In this document: piece by piece, positions 54,765 to 60,918 of the stretch | Layout of the letters: each line of letters starts with the position of its first letter | How positions within the stretch are numbered: the first letter of the stretch is position 1 | Assembly: GCA_024405435.1 (NCBI GenBank) | Contig: JAKSOU010000005.1 | Location: 1 to 60,918, forward strand | DNA: 60,918 nucleotides | From: Akkermansia sp. | GTDB taxonomy: Bacteria > Verrucomicrobiota > Verrucomicrobiia > Verrucomicrobiales > Akkermansiaceae | Direction: 5' to 3' | The notes under the pieces: generated by a model | What the model saw: only the letters and a program-made list of their open reading frames with translations | Databases searched by the model: none | What the model was told of the DNA's origin: nothing | Position numbers and translations under genes: made by a program

Positions 54765-56399
54765 TTAGCGGTCCCTGCTGGGCAGGCTTTCCTTGATTTT
54801 CTTGCACCAGGCGCGTGCGCGGACGGTATCGCCCATGATGTAGCGGGTGCGGGCGTACTCGCGCACGGCGTCCCTGTACAGGCGGGGCGCGGCGGCATCC
54901 AGCTTGGCGCGCTGGGCTTCGGACATCTTTTCGATGGCCTCGCAGACCTGGTAGAGGGCGGCGGAGGCGGAGCCGTCCTGCTTGTCCTTGCGGAGCATGA
55001 GAGCGAGGTCGTACTTGGCTTTGAGGGCCACGCCGTTGGTGATATCCGGGTTGGCGGATTCGGCGAGGTCGCGGTTGATACGCAGCCACTTGATGGCCTT
55101 CTGGTAGGCCTCCTTGTCGGCGTAGTACTCCACGAGGGCCTGAGCCACCTTGGTGCGTGCGGAGGCGTTGGCGCGGGCGATGTTCTGGTTGGCATCCAGG
55201 AAGCTCCACGTGCGTTCCAGCAGCTTGGCGCGGTCCTCTCCCTCCGTGTGGTCGATGAGGTACGCCATGGCGGCGAAGGTTCCGGCGGGGTCGGTTTCAT
55301 GCTCCAGCAGCCAGCGGTAGTTCTGCACGGTTTCCTCTGTGTCGCCGGAGGCCAGGCTGGCCTTGGTGCGCACGCGGTAGAGCTCCAGCTCCATCTTGGG
55401 TGTGAGCTCTCCGTAGCTCTCCAGGAAGGCGGCGGAAAGCTCCAGGGCCTTGGTGCTGCCCTGGTAGTCCTTCAGGCGGATGCGCAGGTCGCTGAGCAGG
55501 CGGTAGCACTCCGGCAGCCGGTGGTCCGGGTCCGGGAACTCCATCATGAGGCGGCGGCAGTGGAGGAGCTTTTCCTCCAGCGTCTTGAGCGCGGCGGCGT
55601 TGAGCCGCGGGTTGTCGCGCAGGGTGTTGGACACCTCGTCCAGCATGAGGCGCGAGGCGGCGGGGCAAGAGGGCCACTTGGCCTTGTCCAGGATGTTGCG
55701 GGCCTGCTGGAGGACGGGTTCCTTGACCTCGCTCACGCCGGCACGGAGCATCTGGAGGCCGGCGGCCTCTGCGGCGAGCTCCGGCGTGTTGATGCGTGCC
55801 ATGACGGCGGGGCCGTCCAGCACGGAGATAATCTTGATGGCCTCGTCATGGCGTCCGGCGGCGATGCAGGCCTCTGCGGCGCGGCGGATGGAGCGCAGCA
55901 GCAGCGGGGTGTCCGCGGGGGAGGCGAGCAGCACCTCCTGCAAGCGGCGGTCAATCTTCTGCTCCAGCTCCAGGTCCTTGTGGGCGGCGGCGGCATCTGC
56001 CAGGCGGTCCAGCGAATCGGCGGAGACAATCGGCAGGATATCCGGAATCATCCTGGCGGCCTCCGCCCACAGGTCGTTGTCCAGCAGGCGGGAGACGAGC
56101 AGCCAGCGCATGCGCTGCTGCGTGTCGCGGTTGCCGAGGAAGCCGGTGCGGGTCTGGAAGTTGTTGGCCAAATCCAGCAGGCGCGCCTTGTCGCCGCAGA
56201 GGTCGTCCAGCAGTCGCGCGACGGTGGCGTTGGCCTCGTAGCTGCTGGCGGAGGCGCCCTTGTCGGCGTTGGAGTGTTCGTTCGGCGCGCTGTCGCGCGA
56301 GAGCGCGAGCCAGAGGATGAAGCCGGCCAGCAGGATGACGACCGCCAGCTTGGGGATGATTGAATTGCTCTTGCGAGGGGAACGGAATCTGCTGTACAT
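54765..56399 (-). CDS. Membrane-anchored helical repeat (TPR-like) protein
   Basis: The 544-residue product has a basic N-terminus, one membrane segment (LAVVILLAGFILWLAL, about residues 18-33) and then an all-helical extracytoplasmic part rich in Ala, Leu, Arg and Asp. Many helices follow a TPR-like pattern, for example AAEACIAAGRHDEAIKIISVL, CYRLLSDLRIRLKDYQGSTKALELSAAFL and ALVEYYADKEAYQKAIKWLRI. No enzymatic motif is seen. It sits between a second similar protein and murJ, so the two may form a scaffold for envelope assembly, which is inference from position. Confidence 0.8.
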   Translation of the reverse strand: MYSRFRSPRKSNSIIPKLAVVILLAGFILWLALSRDSAPNEHSNADKGASASSYEANATVARLLDDLCGDKARLLDLANNFQTRTGFLGNRDTQQRMRWLLVSRLLDNDLWAEAARMIPDILPIVSADSLDRLADAAAAHKDLELEQKIDRRLQEVLLASPADTPLLLRSIRRAAEACIAAGRHDEAIKIISVLDGPAVMARINTPELAAEAAGLQMLRAGVSEVKEPVLQQARNILDKAKWPSCPAASRLMLDEVSNTLRDNPRLNAAALKTLEEKLLHCRRLMMEFPDPDHRLPECYRLLSDLRIRLKDYQGSTKALELSAAFLESYGELTPKMELELYRVRTKASLASGDTEETVQNYRWLLEHETDPAGTFAAMAYLIDHTEGEDRAKLLERTWSFLDANQNIARANASARTKVAQALVEYYADKEAYQKAIKWLRINRDLAESANPDITNGVALKAKYDLALMLRKDKQDGSASAALYQVCEAIEKMSEAQRAKLDAAAPRLYRDAVREYARTRYIMGDTVRARAWCKKIKESLPSRDR

Positions 56400-56420
56400 G
56401 GCGGGAAAGGGGGAAGGAAG

Positions 56421-58079
56421 TTACCTGCGGCGGCGCCTGGCGGAGGTTCTGCGGGCATGCGTGCGTGCGGGGCGCGCCGCCGGGGCGGGCGCCGGGGCCG
56501 CGGCGGGTGCGGGGGCGGCGGCATCATCCGGCTGGATATGCTGCATGCAGGCGGTGATGGCCTCCTGCACCTCCTCGGTGTCGGCGGGGTCGTCCGCCAC
56601 GGCGGGAACGAGCTTCTGCCAGGCGGCGAGGGACTGTTCCCAGAGGCCGGCATCCGCCAGGGCCTTGGCGTTGCCGAAGGCGGCGGTGCGGTGGTTCACG
56701 CTGGAATCCGGGATGAGGGAGAGCGCCTGGGCGTATGCGGAGGCCACCTGCTCCGCCTTGTTCTGGGGCTCGTAGGACTGCGCCAGCAGGATCCACACGC
56801 GGGCCAGGGACTCCTTGTCGTCCGCGAATTCGCGGGTGCGCAGGTTGAGGCACTCGTTGAAGGACTTGGTGGCGTCGGCGGGGCGCTCCAGCTTCATGCA
56901 GCAGCGGCCCGCGCCCTCCAGGGCCTGTGCGCGCAGGGCGAGCTCGCGTGTGGCGGCGAGCACGCGGTTGAAATCATCCAGTGCCGGGGAGAACTGCTCC
57001 AGCAGGAGCTGCACCCAGCCGCGCTGGCCGTGCAGGCAGGGCCAGAACAAATCCGTGGCGGGCACGGTGCCCTCCGCCACGCCCTCCGCGCGGTTGAGCA
57101 GGCCGAGCGCCTGCAGGTGCTCCCCGCGCTCCTCCGCAATGGCGGCAAGCTCACGCAGGGCGAACACGCGGCACAGCACATCCGCCGCGCTACGGCCCAG
57201 GGCCTTCTCGCCCTCCTGCAGCAGCCTCTCCGCGAGGTCGCGGTCGCCCTTCACCAGGAGCGCGGCGCCGCGGCACACGCGGGCGGCGGGGCCCATGGCG
57301 GCCTCATCCGGTCCGGCAGCCTCCAGGGCTTCGGCGTAGCAGCGGTCGGCCTCGGCGGCGTTGCCCATGGCGCGGTGGCAGCCGCCCAGGTACACGTTCA
57401 CGCTGGAGCGGAGGGTGGCGGCGGCACCGCCCAGGGGGGCGGCCTCCTGCAGGATACCCTCCAGCTGCTGCATCAATTCATCGTTGTCCTTCCCGGCGGC
57501 GATGGCTGCGGCGGCGATACGGGAAAGGGCGGCGGCCTGCTCTGCGGCCTCGTGCCTGGCGGCGAAGCTCCCGGCGGCGTAGCGGTAGAAGGCCACGGCG
57601 GTGTCCGCAAGCTGCGCGGCCACCATGGCATCACCCACATCCAGCGCGCGCCGCGCCCACACCGCATCCTTGGGAGCCTTGCGGAACAGCGCGGAAAGCA
57701 GCTTGCCGGAGTGCTCCAGGCGCCCGCGCCGTATGAGCGACTGCGCCAGCAGCCACTCCGCCTCCCGCCGTATCCGCTCGTCCTGTATCCAGGAGAGCGC
57801 GGCGTCCGGGTTCTTCACCATGGCCTCCAGCTCCTCGTCGCTGGCGGTGGAGGACTGCATGAAGGTGGTGAGGTTGCTCACGGCGGCGGCGTTGAGGGTC
57901 TGGGAAACCTTCTCGGAGGCGGCGGCCTCACGGTACCCCTGCTCGTAGCCCTGGTGGAACATCACGTAGCCGGAGCCCAGCACCGCCGCAACCAGCAGCA
58001 AGCACACGCCCAGCTTCACCAGGGGCTTGAACTCCCTGGCGGGCGCGTCTTGCGGGGAATCTGTGGCATCCCCGGTCAC
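56421..58079 (-). CDS. Membrane-anchored TPR protein with Ala/Pro and Arg-rich tail
   Basis: This 552-residue protein has one membrane segment near the N-terminus (LGVCLLLVAAVLGSGYVMF) and a long array of helical repeats of TPR type, such as GCHRAMGNAAEADRCYAEALEAA, LALRAQALEGAGRCC and AFGNAKALADAGLWEQSLAAW. The C-terminus is a low-complexity tail of Ala-Pro runs followed by a cluster of arginines (ARRTSARRRRR). TPR arrays bind other proteins; the partner is unknown. Its start overlaps the lysC stop by four bases and the second TPR gene follows after 21 bases, so it belongs to the hom operon. Confidence 0.82.
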   Translation of the reverse strand: MTGDATDSPQDAPAREFKPLVKLGVCLLLVAAVLGSGYVMFHQGYEQGYREAAASEKVSQTLNAAAVSNLTTFMQSSTASDEELEAMVKNPDAALSWIQDERIRREAEWLLAQSLIRRGRLEHSGKLLSALFRKAPKDAVWARRALDVGDAMVAAQLADTAVAFYRYAAGSFAARHEAAEQAAALSRIAAAAIAAGKDNDELMQQLEGILQEAAPLGGAAATLRSSVNVYLGGCHRAMGNAAEADRCYAEALEAAGPDEAAMGPAARVCRGAALLVKGDRDLAERLLQEGEKALGRSAADVLCRVFALRELAAIAEERGEHLQALGLLNRAEGVAEGTVPATDLFWPCLHGQRGWVQLLLEQFSPALDDFNRVLAATRELALRAQALEGAGRCCMKLERPADATKSFNECLNLRTREFADDKESLARVWILLAQSYEPQNKAEQVASAYAQALSLIPDSSVNHRTAAFGNAKALADAGLWEQSLAAWQKLVPAVADDPADTEEVQEAITACMQHIQPDDAAAPAPAAAPAPAPAARPARTHARRTSARRRRR

Positions 58080-59302
58080 GCCTGCGGGGAATTGAGGTGG
58101 AATGCATCATGCACCACGCGGGCGGCCTGCTCGATATCGGCCGCGGCCACGGTGGTGGTGATACGGATTTCCGAGGTGGCGATCATTCCGGTGGCAATGC
58201 CGGCATCCGCCAGCGCGCGGAACATGGTGGCCGCCACGCCGGAGTTGGAGCGCATGCCCACGCCCACCACGGAGAGTTTCGCCAGCCCAGCCTCCGTCTC
58301 CAGTTTCGCGGAGGGCCCGAACTGCGGCAGCACCTTCTGCAGCGCCGCCTGCGCCGCGCCCAGGTCGCTCATGTTCATGGTGAGGGATTGGCGGGCGTGG
58401 CCGTCGTGGGCGGTGTTGGCCACAATCATGTCCACGTTGATTTCCGCCTGTGAGAGGGCGGAGAGGATGATGGCGGTATAGGGCACGGGCTCACTGATGT
58501 TGGAGATGGTGAGGCGGGCCTGGTTGCGTTCGATGGAGACGCCGCGGATGACGAGGGACTCCATGGCTGGTGTTTCTTCTTGCACGATAGTACCTGGGTT
58601 GTTGTTCATGGAATTGCGGACCTCAAAGACCACGCCGAATTTCTTGGCGAACTCGACGGAGCGGGACTGCATGACTTTCGAGCCGCTGGAGGCCATCTCC
58701 AGCATCTCGTCGTAGGATATCACGGGGAGCTTGCGGGCGTCCTTCACCACGCGCGGGTCGCAGGTGTACACACCGTCCACATCCGTGTAGATCTGGCACA
58801 AATCCGCATGCACGGCGGAGGCCAGCGCAATGGCGGACAAATCGGACCCGCCGCGGCCGAGCGTGCAGATGGCGCCGTCCGCCGCAATGCCCTGGAACCC
58901 GGCGCAGATGCAGATGTAGCCAGCCTCCAGAGCCTTGAGCACGGCGGTGGCGTCAATCCGGTCGATGCGTGCGCGGGTGTGGCTGCCGTAGGTGAAGATG
59001 CCGGCCTGGCGCCCGGTGAAGCTGCGCGCCTTGTAGCCCATCTCTGTGATGGCCATGCCCAGCAGGGCTATGGATTGCTGCTCCCCGGTGGCCATGAGCA
59101 TGTCCAGCTCGCGGGCGGGCGGGTTCTCGGTGACTTCGCGGGCCATGCCGATGAGGCGGTCTGTGACGCCGCTCATGGCGGAGACGACGGCGACGACGCG
59201 GTTGCCTGCGTTGTGGGTTTCGACGAGCCTACGTGCGACGTTTCGGATGCGGTCGATGGAGCCCACGGAGGAGCCGCCGTATTTCTGGACGATGAGTGCC
59301 AT
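58076..59302 (-). CDS. lysC: Aspartate kinase
   Basis: The 408-residue enzyme phosphorylates aspartate, the first step towards lysine, threonine and methionine. It shows KYGGSSVGSIDRI at the N-terminus, VVSAMSGVTDRL, GRGGSDLSAIALA and TDVDGVYTCDPRVV in the kinase domain. Two ACT domains follow, the second near VVGVGMRSNSGVAATMFRALADAGI, where allosteric amino acids bind. The length matches the monofunctional type with C-terminal ACT pair. It lies 3 bases after hom, so the pathway's two regulated steps share one transcript. Confidence 0.97.
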   Translation of the reverse strand: MALIVQKYGGSSVGSIDRIRNVARRLVETHNAGNRVVAVVSAMSGVTDRLIGMAREVTENPPARELDMLMATGEQQSIALLGMAITEMGYKARSFTGRQAGIFTYGSHTRARIDRIDATAVLKALEAGYICICAGFQGIAADGAICTLGRGGSDLSAIALASAVHADLCQIYTDVDGVYTCDPRVVKDARKLPVISYDEMLEMASSGSKVMQSRSVEFAKKFGVVFEVRNSMNNNPGTIVQEETPAMESLVIRGVSIERNQARLTISNISEPVPYTAIILSALSQAEINVDMIVANTAHDGHARQSLTMNMSDLGAAQAALQKVLPQFGPSAKLETEAGLAKLSVVGVGMRSNSGVAATMFRALADAGIATGMIATSEIRITTTVAAADIEQAARVVHDAFHLNSPQA

Positions 59303-59305
59303 GGA

Positions 59306-60622
59306 TTATGCTTCTTCGTTGAGTTTTTCAATGCGGAACACGGCCGGATGCGGGGCGATTTCCCTGTGCGCCTTCAAGCCGTCCAGCGCGCGGCACAGCC
59401 GGCCCCACGGGCAGGCGTGCAGCAGGAACACCAGGTCGCATGCCTCCTCCTCCCCCTCCAGACCGCGCGACATGGTGGCGGAGATGCCGATATCGAACTT
59501 GGCCAGCTCTGCGGCGATGGTGGCGATGACGCCGGGGGTGTCCGACACGTGGAAGCGCACGTAGTAGGGGGTGACGGTGTCCTCCAGCGGCAGGAGGGGA
59601 AGCTGCTTGGTGTAGGGGTGGAAGCCGCTGTGGAACTCCGGGTGGCGGCAATCGCGCATGGCGAGCATCACATCGCCGATAACGGCGCTTGCGGTGGGGT
59701 TCTTGCCGGCGCCGCGGCCGTAGAAGATGGTCTCTCCCACAATGTCGCCGTGCACGGCAATGGCGTTGAACACGCCGTACACGTTGGAGAGCATGTGCTG
59801 GCGGGAGATGAAGCTGGGCTGCACGCGCAGCTCCAGCGCATCCCGGTCCTCATGGTGGCGGATCACCACCAGCAGCTTGATGTTGTAGCCCAGCTCCCTG
59901 GCGAAATGGAAATCCACGGGGCTCACGCGGTCTATGCCGTACACGGCTATGTTCTCCGGGGAGAGCGGCGTGCCGTACGCCAGCATGGCCAGGATGAGCG
60001 CCTTGTGCGCCGCGTCCCACCCGTTCACGTCCAGCGTGGGATCCGCCTCCGCGTAGCCCTTGAGCTGGGCGTTGGAGAGGGCGTCGCGGTAGGACACGCC
60101 CTTGCGCTCCATGGAGGAGAGGATGTAGTTGCTGGTGCCGTTGATGATGCCGGTGATGCGGCGCACGTGGTTGCAGACAAGGGAGTTCTGGAGGCACTGG
60201 ATGATGGGGATGCCGCCGCCGCAGGAGGCCTCGAAGTACAGGGGCGTGCTGTTTTCCGCGGAAAGGCGGAACAGCTCGCTGCCGTACTCCGCCAGCAGCG
60301 CCTTGTTGCCCGTCACCACAGGCTTGTGCGCCGTGAGCGCCGCCTTCACCAGCTTGTACGCCTCGTCCGTGCCGCCTATCAGCTCGATGATGATGTCGAT
60401 CTCCGGGTCCTCCACCAGCTCGTGCCAGTCGCCCGTCAGCAGGGAGGAATCGATGAGCACCTCGCGGTGGCGGTGGATATCGCGCACCGCCACCCGCTTC
60501 ACCGCGTACGGGATACCCGTTCGCGCCTGCAGCAAATCATGGTTGCGGCACAGGGTTTCATACACCCCGGTACCCACGGTGCCAAGCCCGGCCAAGCCTA
60601 TCTGTAACGCCCTTTGGTTCAT
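59306..60622 (-). CDS. hom: Homoserine dehydrogenase
   Basis: The 438-residue enzyme reduces aspartate semialdehyde to homoserine. Motifs seen: the N-terminal nucleotide-binding IGLAGLGTVGTGV, IIIELIGGTDEAYKLVKAAL with VVTGNKALLAEYG, YFEASCGGGIPII, and GIINGTSNYILSSM followed by the AEADPTLDVNGWDAAHKALIL catalytic stretch. A C-terminal ACT domain (VSDTPGVIATIAAELAKFDIGI) is present, as in feedback-regulated forms. It is the first gene of the hom-lysC-TPR-TPR-murJ operon and has the strongest promoter in the window. Confidence 0.97.
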   Translation of the reverse strand: MNQRALQIGLAGLGTVGTGVYETLCRNHDLLQARTGIPYAVKRVAVRDIHRHREVLIDSSLLTGDWHELVEDPEIDIIIELIGGTDEAYKLVKAALTAHKPVVTGNKALLAEYGSELFRLSAENSTPLYFEASCGGGIPIIQCLQNSLVCNHVRRITGIINGTSNYILSSMERKGVSYRDALSNAQLKGYAEADPTLDVNGWDAAHKALILAMLAYGTPLSPENIAVYGIDRVSPVDFHFARELGYNIKLLVVIRHHEDRDALELRVQPSFISRQHMLSNVYGVFNAIAVHGDIVGETIFYGRGAGKNPTASAVIGDVMLAMRDCRHPEFHSGFHPYTKQLPLLPLEDTVTPYYVRFHVSDTPGVIATIAAELAKFDIGISATMSRGLEGEEEACDLVFLLHACPWGRLCRALDGLKAHREIAPHPAVFRIEKLNEEA

Positions 60623-60633
60623 GCGCGGGCGAA

Positions 60634-60662
60634 ATTATACACGCCCCGCCCGCCCTTTTCAA
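60634..60662 (-). promoter_or_regulatory. Promoter of hom-lysC-murJ operon
   Basis: On the minus strand there is TTGAAA (60657-60662), a 17-base spacer and a perfect TATAAT (60634-60639), 11 bases before the hom ATG. This is the closest match to the sigma-70 consensus seen here; the leader would be about 4-5 bases. Confidence 0.75.
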
Positions 60663-60737
60663 GCCCATATTGCAACACCCGGCAGAATTTCCGCGTGCGC
60701 GGGCCCGCGCGTGCCCTTCAATCATTGCCATCCCATA

Positions 60738-60918
60738 GCGCTCCGGTAGCGGAGCGCCAACCCGCATGGTTGCGGGGTGTGGTCTGTGAAAATCGGAAAA
60801 CTGGGAATTTAACCGCATGTCACCTATAGGGCGGTGTGCAATGATTGGTGGTAACGACCGTGGTTGGTAGGCAGGCGGAGTTCTAATCCGCCCCGCCGTT
60901 CGGCGGGACTCCGTGCCG
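60738..60918. repeat. Partial copy of the hairpin-rich inverted-repeat family, cut by window end
   Basis: Hairpins GCGCTCCG-GTAG-CGGAGCGC (60738-60757) and CCCGCA-TGGT-TGCGGG (60761-60776) are followed by GTGCAATGATTGGTGG (from 60836) and a GCCCCGCC-GTTC-GGCGGG hairpin. From 60836 the sequence matches the left arm at 52407 closely to the window edge, so the rest of the copy lies outside. No gene is visible between 60623 and the end. Confidence 0.65.

Overview
The window looks like chromosome from a GC-rich Verrucomicrobiota bacterium close to Akkermansia. This is inference from sequence features, not from a database search. The two giant surface proteins start with MKLHL-type signal peptides, one of them ends in a PEP-CTERM sorting tail, there is a secreted sialate O-acetylesterase, and Shine-Dalgarno motifs are scarce. 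Many genes have a sigma-70-like promoter whose -10 box (often TAGAAT) lies only 6-13 bases before the ATG, which predicts leaderless or nearly leaderless mRNAs. I saw no rRNA, tRNA, CRISPR array, phage genes or intact insertion sequence.

Layout. 1-7.9 kb: a secreted carboxylesterase (cut by the window edge), a small lipoprotein, glnS-ribBA, and ftsH-rsfS. 7.9-15 kb, minus strand: an NlpC/P60-like lipoprotein, the operon pyrF-thyA-folA-EamA transporter, and the pair ffh-TIGR03790-like gene. 15-20.5 kb: UDP-glucuronate decarboxylase, a proline-rich lipoprotein with sialate O-acetylesterase, an OppF-type ATPase, and tatC. 20.5-23.4 kb: a zinc/manganese-type ABC importer operon. 23.4-26.7 kb: a tightly overlapping operon of two unknowns, mazG, a thioredoxin-like lipoprotein and a TetR regulator. 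27-28.1 kb: a solitary adenine DNA methyltransferase. 28.2-45.5 kb: two giant secreted repeat proteins, an autotransporter of 3703 aa and a PEP-CTERM protein of 1752 aa, which share passenger modules. 45.9-50.3 kb: an RsmA-Nudix fusion followed by menaquinone genes (DHNA-CoA thioesterase, MenF, MenD). 50.3-52.2 kb, minus strand: an SDR enzyme and an MFS transporter. 52.9-60.6 kb, minus strand: the operon hom-lysC-TPR-TPR-murJ.

The gene-poor stretches (26.7-27.0, 39.3-40.3, 52.2-52.9 and 60.7-60.9 kb) are packed with hairpins. Two of them are MITE-like elements of about 450-475 bp built from long imperfect inverted arms with internal hairpins. Others are partial copies of the same family. Short heptanucleotide tandem repeats (GGATTTA type and TTTGTAC type) sit at the 3' ends of several genes, and in two cases supply the stop codon.

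The most interesting points are: the RsmA-Nudix fusion; the neighbouring giant proteins that share domains but use different surface-anchoring routes; the hairpin-rich inverted-repeat elements; and the uniform leaderless promoter architecture, contrasted with the long structured leaders of the two giant genes. I did not find a clearly new multi-gene system.
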